The notes under the pieces are model-generated. The model was not told the DNA's origin, searched no databases, and saw only the letters and a list, made by a program, of their open reading frames with translations. From contig NZ_JAFLRK010000005.1 in NCBI RefSeq assembly GCF_017315735.1, positions 62,001-126,000 on the forward strand: 64,000 bases of DNA, written 5' to 3'. Source of the DNA: Paracoccus shandongensis (GTDB taxonomy: Bacteria; Pseudomonadota; Alphaproteobacteria; Rhodobacterales; Rhodobacteraceae). The translations under genes were made by a program, and so were the position numbers. This document shows, in pieces, positions 8,023 to 17,695 of the stretch. How positions within the stretch are numbered: position 1 is the stretch's first letter; the number at the start of each line of letters is the position of its first letter.

Positions 8023-9960
8023 TCAGTCGGCGCGCGGCTGGTGCGCCTCCGGTTCGCCTTGGGCATATCGCCCAAGCGCGCGGCCCAGGATGTCGGGCGT
8101 GACCGTGCCGTCGGTCACGCGCCTGTCCAGCAGGACCAAGGCCGCCCGGACCGCGGCAACCTCGCCGCGCCGCGCGGCGCCTTGGCCCGGTCGGTCCAGG
8201 ACGCCGAAGGCATCGCCATCGACCTGCGCCGATTGCTTGCGGGCGCCGGTCGCCGCGGACAGCGAACGGAGGCAGGCCCGCATATGGCGCATGAAGGCGC
8301 GGTTGTCGCGGGTTTGCCGCCAGACGCGCAGGCTTCTGGCGCGCGTGCGGTTGCGCAGCACCTGCACGACCATCTCGGCGACCGAGCTGTCGGTCAGCAC
8401 ACGGGGGCGCACGAAGGGCGTCTTGCGGTCGCCGGACAGTTCCTCGGACAGCAGGCGGAACTTCACGGCCTTTTGCTTGTGATTGAAGCCGCCGCTTTGC
8501 GTGCGGGCCGCGATGTCGGGAGACACCTCCTTGAGCTCAAGCTCTCCATCCGCCATGCCTTGCCGGATGATCCGGTCCGCAAGCAGGCTTCGGGTCACGA
8601 CGACGCTGTTGCCCATGCCGTCCTGCTTGTATTCGGGCAGCCAGGCATCGCCCAGCGAGATGTCAGCAAGCTCGGTCATGACATCGGTGCAGAAATCGCA
8701 GGCCCGCGACTTGAACAGGCCGGTGCCCCACATGTCCCCCAGCTTCTGCATCCTGACCTGCCCCGCATGGCCGTCCGCATCCGTGGCCGCGAAGGAATAG
8801 TCGCTGGACAGGCTTGCGGGCGACTTCACGCGGTATTCCGCATCGCGATAGGGCCCCCGGACGCCCGCGCTTTGCGCGAGGAAGTCGGTATAGAAGCGGC
8901 TTTTCAGCCCGCCGCAGATGATGCCGGCCAGAAGCGGGATCTTCTCCCTCAGCGCGGGATCGTAATGCTGCTTCAGGCGGATGGCCTTGACGAAGCACGC
9001 CACCCCGGACACCGCGACGCGCCCCTTGACCGGGTCCATCGTCAGGAAAAGCTGCTCCATCGTGACCGGGTAATACCGGGTCCTGGATGTGGTCAGGATA
9101 TCGTCGTTCCGGTCGAACATGCGATAGGCGTATTGCCCGTCCAGCGTCCGGCGCACGACGAAAAGATGATCGACCTCGCCCTGCTCCAGCAGCTTTTCAA
9201 AGACGAAGGTCGCGATCCCGCCAGACGACGAACTGGGCCGGAACGCCTTGCTGAAGCCGACATAGGTGTTCACGAACCGCCCGATCCGGGGATCGTGGCG
9301 ACCGGCATCCGGCAGGCAGTCGCGGGCGATCGCGTCCTCGTCCCGGACCGCAGCCTCGGGGGCCGGGTTGAAGGGGCAGACCCGCGCGACACCCTTGGGG
9401 ACCAGGGTGCCCGTGGCGCGCGGTTCGAGAAAGCCGTCCGGGGTCCAGGCCATCCTCAGCGCGCCGCCGGATTCCGACACGCAGGCGCCGCAGCCCGTGC
9501 AATGCAGGTCCAGGGGATGATGGTCAGTTTCCGAGACGGGGATCGCCTCCCCTGCGGCGATGGGAGCCGGCTCGGGCTGTCGAACCTGGCGCCCTTCCGG
9601 CATGTCCCCGCCCTTGCCCCCGCCATCCTGCCCGCTCGACAGGGCATCGACAAGAAATTGCAGCGAACGGGACCGAAGCGCGTCCAGCCGCCGGTTGACC
9701 GCAGGCCAGTCGATCGGTTGCATCAGTGCCTCGGCATCGGCCCCTTCCGAGATGACGATCAGCCGATCCTCCAGCCCGACGGCCCGCAAAAGCGACCGGA
9801 ACCGGGCTAGGCCGCGTTCGGCATTGCCATAGGCCACGAACAGGCGGTTGAAGATGAGGAAAAACGCGACGCCATGGAAGGAATCCGTGACGACGTAATC
9901 GGCATTGCGGAAGGCCGCCAGCCATCCCTCGACGGACTTGTCCCCGCCTTTCGACCGCAA
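8023..9960 (-). pseudogene. 5'-truncated pyruvyltransferase / F420-dehydrogenase beta subunit-like fusion
   Basis: The first canonical start in frame is a TTG at 9960, but the frame is open back to a TGA at 10081-10083 and the protein sequence there (LPTPDKLDVIDRSS, SVEGWLAAFRNADYVVTDSF) already belongs to the C-terminal third of a polysaccharide pyruvyltransferase, whose HG-containing 'TDSFHG' motif follows. The N-terminal two thirds of that domain are missing. After about residue 190 the product carries LHCTGCGACV, a ferredoxin-like cluster motif, and then a coenzyme F420 hydrogenase/dehydrogenase beta-type domain with ACDFCTDVMTELADISLGDAW. Such pyruvyltransferase + FrhB-like pairs occur in bacterial exopolysaccharide loci. 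I read this as a deletion remnant; it could still be translated by coupling to the gene ending at 10067. Confidence 0.55.
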
Positions 9961-10066
9961 GGGGTTGGTGGCCGTGAAGGGCAGCCCGCTGGTCGTGCGC
10001 GGCTCGACGGACAGCGCCGAGGAGCTCCGGTCGATGACATCCAGCTTGTCGGGGGTGGGGAGCGTT

Positions 10067-12655
10067 TCAAAGCGCGCCTGTCAGGGATTTTGACAACTTG
10101 TCCTTTATGGCATCCGAGATGGAAAAGGCCTCTGGAAGCCGGTTACCCGCCAGCATCTCCGAAGCCCTTTCAAGACTGACTTCATCAAAGTTCCAGCGTC
10201 TCACCCCGCTGCAATAATCAGCGAACTTGAACTCATGCGACTTGTGACTCGGAACATTTAGCCAGCAGCACGGGATACCATAGCTGTCCGCGACGATAAG
10301 GCCGTGAAGACTGGAGGAGAGGATGGCCTCGCAGCTGGATATGTCGCGCAATACTTTGACAGGGTCGTTCGTTGGGTCGATCAAAAGGCAGTCGTGAGCC
10401 TTTGCCAAATCCCGGATTTCCTTTGAACGCCTTTGCGAATAGTGCGGCACGATGCCCCACGCATACTCTCGCGCACCCGCTGGAACCACGTCTGCCGCGA
10501 AGATCCCCGGATCTCCCAAGGGAAGATCAGGAAGCCCCAGCGTATCCCTTGTCAGTTCACCCCTGATGGCCAGCAGGTCCAGCGACCTGTGCAAGGGCGA
10601 CGGGTCATTCGTGATAAGACCACTGCCCCAGACAAGAATGCTGGATTTGCGGGCATTGCGTGCCGCATCGCGGGAAACCTGCGAAAGAATGCTTCCCACA
10701 GAGGCAAGGTCGCAATCGGCGGCGGCCGCCCATTCGATCTCTCGCCCGGTGAGTTGCTTTACAACGAGGGGACCAAGATCGTCCCCGAAATTGATTCCGG
10801 CACCTGCATTCCGCCGAAACCAGTAAAGTTTTATCGGCGTCTTGGAGCAAGTGCTTGCCATGGATGACCAAGGCTCGACAGATGCCGAAGCCTCTGAAAC
10901 CTCCTCCCTCTTGCTGGCGGGTGATTTCCTTGCGGGGCGTTCTTTCGGCTTGGTGCGAACCTCGGCGTCGTTCTTGCTTTCGACTTCCAGGACATCGCGC
11001 AAGAGATTTGCTGCCGCAGCACCGGACGGCCCGGTCTGCTCAAGCGTGTTCAATTCCTCTCTGACCGCATCCAAATGGTCGAGATTGAGGACGATCGCCT
11101 CGGGATGCGCGCCGAGATAGCTTTTCAGGCGCTGCCTCGGGTCGACAAGATCGCCCCTTGCGATCAGTTCCTCAACCTCTGCAGGCGATTCGCTTCCGTC
11201 CAGGATCTGGCGCAGCGGAGGTCGGCCCTTGCCTTGGGGCTTTTCCGCGTATTTCGCCTTGGTTGCCGCGACATGTGCAGGAAAGCCCGCTATGATGTTC
11301 TCATCGTCGCGGGTCAGGACCACAAGGATCTCGTCGTCCAGCAGCCAGTCCTTCTGTGGCTTCACCCGGGCGTAATTGTGGAACCAGCGTACGCCAAGGC
11401 CGAAGGCGGCGCCCCGTTTCTGCGCGCGCTTGAGACCATCCGCAAGGTTCGTGATGGGGCGCGCACCGAATTTCTTTTCCGGCCAGAACATCGTGCTGTG
11501 ATGGCGCGCCTTCTTGAACATCCGCCATGAGATGGCGCTGGCATCAGCAAGCCCCGCGTCGGTGATGCTGACCAGGGTGGAATGGGGGATGTCGCCGTCG
11601 ATCAGCTTTTCGGTGGGAACAGCCGGGGACATCTGCCTCACAAGATCGCGCGAGGTCTGGATATCCTCGGGTTGCAGGCCGCCCTTGGTGCTTTTCTTGA
11701 GGATCGTGCGCAAGGTCTGCACGTCGGGGTTCGCCAGGATTCCGGCCAGTTTCTCGAACCGCGCCGCCACCGCCTTGCGATGCAGCCCTGACAGCACCGG
11801 ATCGGCGAACAGCCTGTCGCGTTCCTCGGCAAAACCCGACACGTTGTCCGCCACGACCAGATCCGACACCTGGTTGTGGTCGCCGTTGCGCCAGTAATCG
11901 ATCCCGTGCCGGTTCGAGTTCATCAGCCCGTCGCCCCGGAAGATCTTCAGCAGATATTCGTCAAGGCTCTTGATCATGAAATGCGCGACCTCAGCATGGT
12001 CGCGGTGGATTTTCTGACGCCCGCCGTTCCAGGTCAGGCCCGGCTGCGTCAGGGGCTGGCCTCCGGCGTCGATCCATGCCGCGTCCGACCGGGTGACCGG
12101 CTCGCCGGCCTTCTTGATGAACTTGGGGAAATGGATGGCAAGGCGAACGTTGTCGGCCTGGCGGAACAAGGTCTTGACGCCGACCTTGGGCAGGGTCGCC
12201 GCATCCATCGACTGCGTGAACCGCTCGATGACCGGGCGATCCTCGAATTCCATGTTGTGGGACGATCCGAACAGCCGCCACGGAATGACCATCATGCCCG
12301 CCGCCTTGTCCTCCATCATGTCCAGCAGGACATCCAGGATGTGGGGCGGGGACTTGACGACCAGGAATTCATCCGCGTCAAGGACCATCACGAAATCGGC
12401 GGTCTTCACCTCGGGCGCGAGATTGGCGATCTTGAGCGCGCGCGAATGCGGCTTGGCGCCGACCGGCACCACGTTCTCGTAGTAAGATATCGCCTCCATC
12501 TCGTGCAGGCGCGTCAGCATCTCGTGCGTGCCGTCGGTGCAGTCGTTGGCCAGAACCACGATGCGGTCGAAACCGAGCGCCCGATGATAGGCGACCCACT
12601 CGATGACATAGGGGGCCTCGTCCTTCATGGAGGTGACAACGGTCGATATCGGCAT
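10067..12655 (-). CDS. Glycosyltransferase - polysaccharide pyruvyltransferase fusion
   Basis: An 862-residue protein. ATG 12655 begins MPISTVVTSMKDEAPYVIEW, the start of the GT2-like 'Glyco_tranf_2_4' family; a weak AGGAG lies upstream. Residues 1-about 290 form this glycosyltransferase, with the metal-binding DxD in VMVLDADEFLVV. A middle region (about 290-600) is unassigned and ends in a charged, low-complexity linker rich in K, E and S. Residues about 630-862 resemble ExoV/GumL-type ketal pyruvyltransferases (IKLYWFRRNAGAGINFGDD; SSSLHGLIVADSYGIP). The domain order suggests one polypeptide that adds and decorates sugars on a surface polysaccharide. The part encoding the pyruvyltransferase (about 10070-10850) is visibly lower in GC than the rest, suggesting a mosaic origin. 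Confidence 0.75.
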   Translation of the reverse strand: MPISTVVTSMKDEAPYVIEWVAYHRALGFDRIVVLANDCTDGTHEMLTRLHEMEAISYYENVVPVGAKPHSRALKIANLAPEVKTADFVMVLDADEFLVVKSPPHILDVLLDMMEDKAAGMMVIPWRLFGSSHNMEFEDRPVIERFTQSMDAATLPKVGVKTLFRQADNVRLAIHFPKFIKKAGEPVTRSDAAWIDAGGQPLTQPGLTWNGGRQKIHRDHAEVAHFMIKSLDEYLLKIFRGDGLMNSNRHGIDYWRNGDHNQVSDLVVADNVSGFAEERDRLFADPVLSGLHRKAVAARFEKLAGILANPDVQTLRTILKKSTKGGLQPEDIQTSRDLVRQMSPAVPTEKLIDGDIPHSTLVSITDAGLADASAISWRMFKKARHHSTMFWPEKKFGARPITNLADGLKRAQKRGAAFGLGVRWFHNYARVKPQKDWLLDDEILVVLTRDDENIIAGFPAHVAATKAKYAEKPQGKGRPPLRQILDGSESPAEVEELIARGDLVDPRQRLKSYLGAHPEAIVLNLDHLDAVREELNTLEQTGPSGAAAANLLRDVLEVESKNDAEVRTKPKERPARKSPASKREEVSEASASVEPWSSMASTCSKTPIKLYWFRRNAGAGINFGDDLGPLVVKQLTGREIEWAAAADCDLASVGSILSQVSRDAARNARKSSILVWGSGLITNDPSPLHRSLDLLAIRGELTRDTLGLPDLPLGDPGIFAADVVPAGAREYAWGIVPHYSQRRSKEIRDLAKAHDCLLIDPTNDPVKVLRDISSCEAILSSSLHGLIVADSYGIPCCWLNVPSHKSHEFKFADYCSGVRRWNFDEVSLERASEMLAGNRLPEAFSISDAIKDKLSKSLTGAL

Positions 12656-13123
12656 GGAAGTCTGCGCTCCTGGGGTTTGCGGCAAAAGTCGCTGACTAGG
12701 CCGTCTGTGCCAACACATCAGAGATGGGGCGGTTGAAATGAGCCAACGGTTGGAATCTTTGCAACATCTACGGGAACAAGCGAGTGCAACCTACATCTGC
12801 TCAACCCCTGGTGCAAGGCAAGGCTGCGTCCGCGGCCGGCCGGATTCGTCCAAGGCGTTGATCCGAGCGATGCCCTGCCTGCCGGTTTCCAATCGTTTGA
12901 AGCTGGGGTCTTCGGCCTGGATCACGACGGCGGGCCGGTGGCCCCGCCCCTTCGGCGATGCGCCTTCGGACTGCAAGGCTGGGGCCGAGATGCCGGAAAG
13001 CCCCGCCGCCGCATTCGCCAGATCAGGGGTTCCATGCGGTGCCTGGGCGGCTGTTCAGCGCATCCCAGGGGCAGATCATCCGGTCCCGAAGGCAGACCGA
13101 TCCGCCGCCTGTCAAAGGCCAAC
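12656..13123. other. Intergenic stretch without a supported gene
   Basis: About 470 bases between the transferase start and tRNA-Pro. Short frames on both strands are open, but none has a ribosome binding site, a recognisable motif or a convincing start. A minus-strand frame (12791 to about 13054) is open yet begins inside low-information sequence. It must contain the promoter of the transferase gene. I see nothing else. Confidence 0.5.
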
Positions 13124-13200
13124 TGGTCGGAGCGAGAGGATTCGAACCTCCGACCCCCTGCTCCCGAAGCAGGTGCGCTACCAGGCTGCGCTACGCTCCG
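13124..13200 (-). tRNA. tRNA-Pro (anticodon CGG)
   Basis: Read on the minus strand, the 77 bases fold as a tRNA. The acceptor stem CGGAGCG pairs with CGCTCCG, the D-loop contains AGCCTGGTAG, the anticodon stem CCTGC/GCAGG encloses TTCGGGA with anticodon CGG, and the T-loop is GGTTCGAATCC. The 3' ACCA is encoded. It reads the proline codon CCG, which is common in this GC-rich genome. The plus-strand peptide containing SERIRTSDP that crosses it is the usual false ORF over a tRNA. Confidence 0.96.
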
Positions 13201-13247
13201 ACCGTGACGGGGCAGGTAGCGCGGGGCGGCGGCGATTGCAAGCCCCG

Positions 13248-14204
13248 TCAGGGGCGCGGCGGCCATATTCTTTGCAACAGCGAGGCGCGGGGCGCCGTCA
13301 CCGTTTCTGCCCGGATGCGCGAGGCGATCACGGGGCGGTTGGCGGAATTGCCCCGCCCTTCGCGCCAGACGATGTAGATGCCCGATCCGATGATCACGGC
13401 GGCGCCCCCGACGGTGGGCAGGTCCAGCATCTCGCCGAAGAAGATCCAGCCATAGGCGGTGGCCCAGAGGATCTGCGAATACTGCATGGGGGCGACGATC
13501 GCGGCCTCGCCCGCGCGATAGGCCAGGATCAGCAGGAAGCCCGCGACCAGGCCCAGGCAGGCGATCACCCCGGCCAGCGCCAGATGCGGCAGCTCCATCG
13601 GGCGGTAATCCAGGGCCAGCGAGGCGCCGGTGGCCACGAAGTTGCCCAGCATCGGCCACATCAGCAGCACCAAGGGGCGTTCGGCCCGGCCCAGCTTGCG
13701 CAGGATCACGGCCGTGCTGGCCGAGGCGACGGCCGATGCCAGGGCCGCCAGGTGCCCCCATTGCAGCGCCTGCGCGCCGGGGCGCAGCACGATCAGCACG
13801 CCCAGAAGGCCCGTCACCACGGCGGCCCAGCGGTGCGGCCCGACCCGTTCGCCCAGGATCGGGATCGACAGGATCGTCACCAGCAGCGGGGCCGAGAACA
13901 GGATCGCATAAACCTGCGCCAGCGGCAGGTGCGAGAACGCGAGGAAGCTGCCCATCCCCGACACCACGCCCACCACCGTGCGCAGCGCCACCCAGCCGGG
14001 ATGGACCGGGCGCAGCGTGCCGGGGGTGGGGTCGCGCATGACGATCAGCGTGACCAGCGGAAAGGACAAGAGCGAGGAAAAGAACAGCACCTGCAACGCG
14101 GGATACTGCGCGCCCAGCACCTTGATGACCACGTCATGCGTCGCATAGATGCCCATGGCCAGCAGGGCGAGGGCCGCGCCGCGGACGTTGGACGCGCCCT
14201 CCAT
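13248..14204 (-). CDS. EamA/DMT-family transporter
   Basis: A 318-residue integral membrane protein with about ten hydrophobic helices arranged as two EamA halves (about residues 8-140 and 155-285), as in the drug/metabolite transporter superfamily. The first half ends in a region like FSAPLLVTILSIPILGERVG, and the second in LWATAYGWIFFGEMLDLPTV, the paired 'P-x-(x)-x-L-GE' type motif seen at the end of each EamA repeat. Its start overlaps the leuB stop by one base (TGATG), so it is co-transcribed with leuB. A role in exporting an amino acid or related metabolite would fit that neighbour, but the substrate is not shown by the sequence. Confidence 0.85.
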   Translation of the reverse strand: MEGASNVRGAALALLAMGIYATHDVVIKVLGAQYPALQVLFFSSLLSFPLVTLIVMRDPTPGTLRPVHPGWVALRTVVGVVSGMGSFLAFSHLPLAQVYAILFSAPLLVTILSIPILGERVGPHRWAAVVTGLLGVLIVLRPGAQALQWGHLAALASAVASASTAVILRKLGRAERPLVLLMWPMLGNFVATGASLALDYRPMELPHLALAGVIACLGLVAGFLLILAYRAGEAAIVAPMQYSQILWATAYGWIFFGEMLDLPTVGGAAVIIGSGIYIVWREGRGNSANRPVIASRIRAETVTAPRASLLQRIWPPRP

Positions 14205-15328
14205 CAGCCCCGGGACAGCGCGGCGATGATGCGGTCGCCCATCTGGGACGTGGTGACAGGGGTGCCCCCTTCCGGTCCCATCAGGTCGGCGGTGCGCGCT
14301 CCGTCGGCCAGCACGGTTTCCACCGCGCGTTCCAGATCCGCCGCCGCCTCGCCCTGGTCGAAGGAATAGCGCAGCGCCATGGCGAAGGACAGGATGCAGG
14401 CGATCGGGTTGGCCTTGCCTTGGCCCGCGATATCCGGCGCGCTGCCATGCACGGGTTCATACAGCGCCTTGGGCCGCCCGTTCGCCATCGGCGCGCCCAA
14501 GGATGCCGAAGGCAGCATCCCCAAGCTGCCGGTCAGCATCGCCGCCGCGTCCGACAGGATGTCGCCGAACAGGTTGTCGGTCACGATCACGTCGAACTGT
14601 TGTGGACGGCGGACCAGCTGCATCGCGCCGTTGTCGGCATACATGTGCGACAGCTCGACATCGGGATATTCGTTGTCGTGGACCCACTGCACCTCCTCGC
14701 GCCAAAGGATGCCGGATTCCATCACATTGGCCTTTTCCATGGAACAGACCCGGTTCGACCGCTTGCGCGCCAGGTCAAAGGCGGAACGGGCCACGCGCCG
14801 GATCTCTCCGCTGGTGTAGCGCTGCGTGTTGATGCCGACGCGGCCGCCCTCGTTGCCGGGGTTGTTGTCGTCGGAATGGATGCCGCGCGGCTCGCCGAAA
14901 TAGATGCCCGAGGTCAGCTCGCGCACGATCAGGATGTCGAGGCCCGCCACCACTTCGCGCTTGAGGCTGGAAAAATCGGCCAGCGCGTCGAAGCATTGCG
15001 CCGGGCGCAGGTTGGCGTACAGGTCCATCTCCTTGCGCAGGCGCAAAAGGCCCCGCTCGGGCTTCACGCTGAAATCCAGAACGTCGTATTTCGGCCCGCC
15101 GACCGCGCCCAGCAGCACGGCATCGACCGATTGCGCCAGGGCCATCGTCTCGTCCGTCAGGGGCACGCCGTGGGCGTCGTAGGACGCGCCGCCGACCAGC
15201 CCGTGCCTGATGTCGAAGGACATGCCGCGATTGGCCCCGAACCAGTCGATGACCTTGACCACCTCGGCCATGACCTCGGGGCCGATCCCGTCGCCGGGCA
15301 GGATAAGCAGGGAATAGGGGTCGGACAT
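14204..15328 (-). CDS. leuB: 3-isopropylmalate dehydrogenase
   Basis: A 374-residue isocitrate/isopropylmalate dehydrogenase family protein. It oxidises and decarboxylates 3-isopropylmalate with NAD+ in leucine biosynthesis. The N-terminus [16 protein letters not shown] and the early block [13 protein letters not shown] are diagnostic of LeuB rather than isocitrate dehydrogenase, as are YFGEPRGI in the middle and the substrate/metal region [26 protein letters not shown] stands a few bases before the ATG at 15328. Length is normal. It overlaps by one base with the downstream EamA transporter. leuA, leuC and leuD are not in the window. Confidence 0.95.
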   Translation of the reverse strand: MSDPYSLLILPGDGIGPEVMAEVVKVIDWFGANRGMSFDIRHGLVGGASYDAHGVPLTDETMALAQSVDAVLLGAVGGPKYDVLDFSVKPERGLLRLRKEMDLYANLRPAQCFDALADFSSLKREVVAGLDILIVRELTSGIYFGEPRGIHSDDNNPGNEGGRVGINTQRYTSGEIRRVARSAFDLARKRSNRVCSMEKANVMESGILWREEVQWVHDNEYPDVELSHMYADNGAMQLVRRPQQFDVIVTDNLFGDILSDAAAMLTGSLGMLPSASLGAPMANGRPKALYEPVHGSAPDIAGQGKANPIACILSFAMALRYSFDQGEAAADLERAVETVLADGARTADLMGPEGGTPVTTSQMGDRIIAALSRG

Positions 15329-15471
15329 GGTTCCTCCGGGTTTCTTGGGTCGCGGCAGCGGGTCCGGTGCTAGCCGCCCGCCCTGGGCTGGTCAAGTTGG
15401 GCCGTATTTCCACGACGTCTTGCACCCGGCGCGGGCTTGGCGCAGCTTTCCGGCGCAACCGAGGGGGTGGA

Positions 15472-16665
15472 ATGCGCTGGATCCTGTCGCCGGGACTGAT
15501 GTCCCTTGTCCTGGGCTATACGCTGAGCCAGTTCTACCGCGCCTTCCTGGCGGTGCTGTCGCCGACGCTGGGGGCGGAACTGGGGGCGGGACCGGCCGAT
15601 CTCGCCCTGTCCTCGGGGCTGTGGTACATCGCCTTTGCCGCGGTGCAGATCCCGGTCGGCTGGGCGCTGGACCGTTACGGCCCGCGCGAGACGGTGGCGG
15701 CGCTGCTGGGCGTGGGCGGCTGCGGCGGGGCGCTGGTCTTTGCGCTGGCGCAGGCGCCCTGGCACATCCACCTGGCCATGGCGCTGCTGGGCGTGGGCTG
15801 CGCGCCGGTGATGATGGGCAGCTTCTTCATCTTCGCCCGCACCCTGCCTGCCGCATCCATGAGTGCTGCGGGCGGCGCGGTGGTGGGCATCGGATCGCTG
15901 GGCAACATGCTGGGGGCCGCGCCGCTGGTCTGGGTGATCGACGCCATCGGCTGGCGCGCGGCGCTTGGCGGACTGGCGGTGGTGACGCTGATGGTGGCGC
16001 TGGCGATCCTGGCCCTGGTGCGCAACCCCGGCAAGACCGCGGGCCAGCAGCCCCGCGCCCGGCTGCGCGACCTGTGGGCCGTGCGGGAACTGCGCCTGAT
16101 CCTGCCGCTGCTGGGCGTGACCTATGCCGCATCCGCCTGCATCCGCGGGCTGTGGGCGGGCCCCTTCCTGTCCGAGGTTTACGGCGCGGGCGACGGCCTG
16201 ATCGGCTGGGTGACGCTGGGCATGGGGCTGGCGATGGTCGCGGCGAACCTGTCGGTGGGCTGGATCGTGCGGGCCATGGGCTCGGACAAGCGCACCTCGG
16301 TCGCCAACACGCTGCTGCTGTGCCTCGTGCTGGCGGGGCTGTGGCTGGGGTCGGGGACCAGCCTGGTGCTGTCCTCGGTGCTGCTGGTGATGGTCTGCAT
16401 TTCCGACAGTTCCTATTCGCTGATCATGTCGCATGGCCGGGCCTTCCTGCCGCACCACCTGGTCGGGCGGGGGATCACCTTCATGAACATGGTCTCGATC
16501 CTGGGGGTGGGGATCATGCAGTTCCTGTCGCGGCCGGTCTATCTGACGGCTTCCGCCAGCCATCCCCCGGCCCAGGCCTACAGCTACATCTTCCTGTTCT
16601 TCCTGGTGCCTTTGGCGATAGGGCTGGCCTTCTATCTGTTCAGCGCCGAGAACCGCCATGCCTGA
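15472..16665 (+). CDS. MFS transporter
   Basis: A 397-residue, 12-helix major facilitator protein. ATG 15472 follows GAGGGGG and opens MRWILSPGLMSLVLGYTLSQ; the frame is open upstream but that part is not membrane-like. The loop between helices 2 and 3 has GWALDRYGPRET, the usual MFS motif A region. The middle loop (around RNPGKTAGQQPRARLRD) separates the two six-helix halves. It overlaps the following GT4-type glycosyltransferase gene by 8 bases, so it heads a three-gene operon with two glycosyltransferases. Substrate is unknown. Confidence 0.85.
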   Translation: MRWILSPGLMSLVLGYTLSQFYRAFLAVLSPTLGAELGAGPADLALSSGLWYIAFAAVQIPVGWALDRYGPRETVAALLGVGGCGGALVFALAQAPWHIHLAMALLGVGCAPVMMGSFFIFARTLPAASMSAAGGAVVGIGSLGNMLGAAPLVWVIDAIGWRAALGGLAVVTLMVALAILALVRNPGKTAGQQPRARLRDLWAVRELRLILPLLGVTYAASACIRGLWAGPFLSEVYGAGDGLIGWVTLGMGLAMVAANLSVGWIVRAMGSDKRTSVANTLLLCLVLAGLWLGSGTSLVLSSVLLVMVCISDSSYSLIMSHGRAFLPHHLVGRGITFMNMVSILGVGIMQFLSRPVYLTASASHPPAQAYSYIFLFFLVPLAIGLAFYLFSAENRHA

Positions 16666-17695
16666 CCCCCTGGTCGTCGCCCCGAACCTCAAGCGCCGCT
16701 TGTCGGGCGTCACCGCCACGGTGGTGCGGCTGATCCCGGTGCAGGCCCGGATGATCGCGATCCGCGCGACCGGCCCCGGCCTGCCGCCGGAGGTGCCCCA
16801 TATCCCCTTGTGGCGCGCGGCCCTGATGCCGCGCGACCGCTGGCGCGTCTGGCACGCCCGGCGCAACACGGAAATGGCGCTTGGCCTGATCCTGCGGCGG
16901 GTGCTGCGGCGCAGATACCGGCTGCTGTTCACATCCGCCGCGCAGCGCCGCCACACAGGGTTCACCAAATGGCTGATCCGGCAGCAGGACGCCTTGGTGG
17001 CAACGTCCGACAAGGCCGCCAGCTATCTGGACCGCCCCGCGACGGTGGTGATGCACGGGGTGGATACGGCGGTCTTCCAGCCGCCCGCCGACCGGGCCGC
17101 GCTGCGGCGCGACCTGGGGCTTGACACCGACGCGGTGCTGATCGGCTGCTTTGGCCGGGTGCGGGCGCAGAAGGGCGTCGACCTGCTGGTCCGGGCCGGG
17201 CTGCGGCTGCTGCCGGACCGCCCGCGCGCGCAGATCGTCTTCACCGGCCGCATCACCCCCGACAACCGCGCCTTCGCCGACGGGCTTCTGGCCGAGATCG
17301 CTGCAGCCGGATTGCAGGACCGCATCCGCTTCCTGGGCGAGCTGCCCTGGGACCAGGTGGTGCGCCATTACCAGGCGCTTGACCTGTTCGCCGCCCCCGC
17401 CCGGTGGGAGGGCTTCGGCCTGACGCCCCTGGAGGCGATGGCCTGCGGCGTGCCCACCGTGGCCGCCCGCGTCGGCGCCTACGAGACGCTGATCCGCGAC
17501 GGCGTGACCGGCAGCCTGGTTGCGCCCGATGACCTTGATGCGCTGACCGGGGCGCTGCGGCATTGGCTGGACAATGATGCCGCGCGCATCGCCGCAGGCC
17601 AGGCCGCCCGCGCCCATGTCGCCGCGAACCACGCCATCGAGGGCGAGGCCCGCGCCCTGGTCGCCCTCTACAACGACCTGCTGGCCCGTCCATGA
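16658..17695 (+). CDS. Glycosyltransferase family 4 (GT-B fold)
   Basis: A 345-residue retaining glycosyltransferase of the GT4 type. The C-terminal Rossmann half shows GCFGRVRAQKGVDLLVRA (start of the Glycos_transf_1 domain, about residue 160) and ARWEGFGLTPLEAMACG, the E-x7-E nucleotide-sugar binding motif, around residue 250. The N-terminal acceptor half is short. Start ATG 16658 overlaps the MFS gene by 8 bases and its TGA overlaps the next start (ATGA), giving tight coupling of MFS, GT4 and GT29-like genes. A role in lipopolysaccharide or capsule assembly is likely; donor and acceptor cannot be deduced. Confidence 0.88.
   Translation: MPDPLVVAPNLKRRLSGVTATVVRLIPVQARMIAIRATGPGLPPEVPHIPLWRAALMPRDRWRVWHARRNTEMALGLILRRVLRRRYRLLFTSAAQRRHTGFTKWLIRQQDALVATSDKAASYLDRPATVVMHGVDTAVFQPPADRAALRRDLGLDTDAVLIGCFGRVRAQKGVDLLVRAGLRLLPDRPRAQIVFTGRITPDNRAFADGLLAEIAAAGLQDRIRFLGELPWDQVVRHYQALDLFAAPARWEGFGLTPLEAMACGVPTVAARVGAYETLIRDGVTGSLVAPDDLDALTGALRHWLDNDAARIAAGQAARAHVAANHAIEGEARALVALYNDLLARP

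Noticed and set aside
13124-13200. tRNA-Pro as attachment site of a genomic island covering the transferase block
   Set aside because: I found no repeat of the tRNA 3' end and no integrase in the window.
12738-14369. Long plus-strand frame containing [14 protein letters not shown]
   Set aside because: It crosses tRNA-Pro and runs antisense to the EamA transporter gene; this peptide is the known false product over a tRNA.
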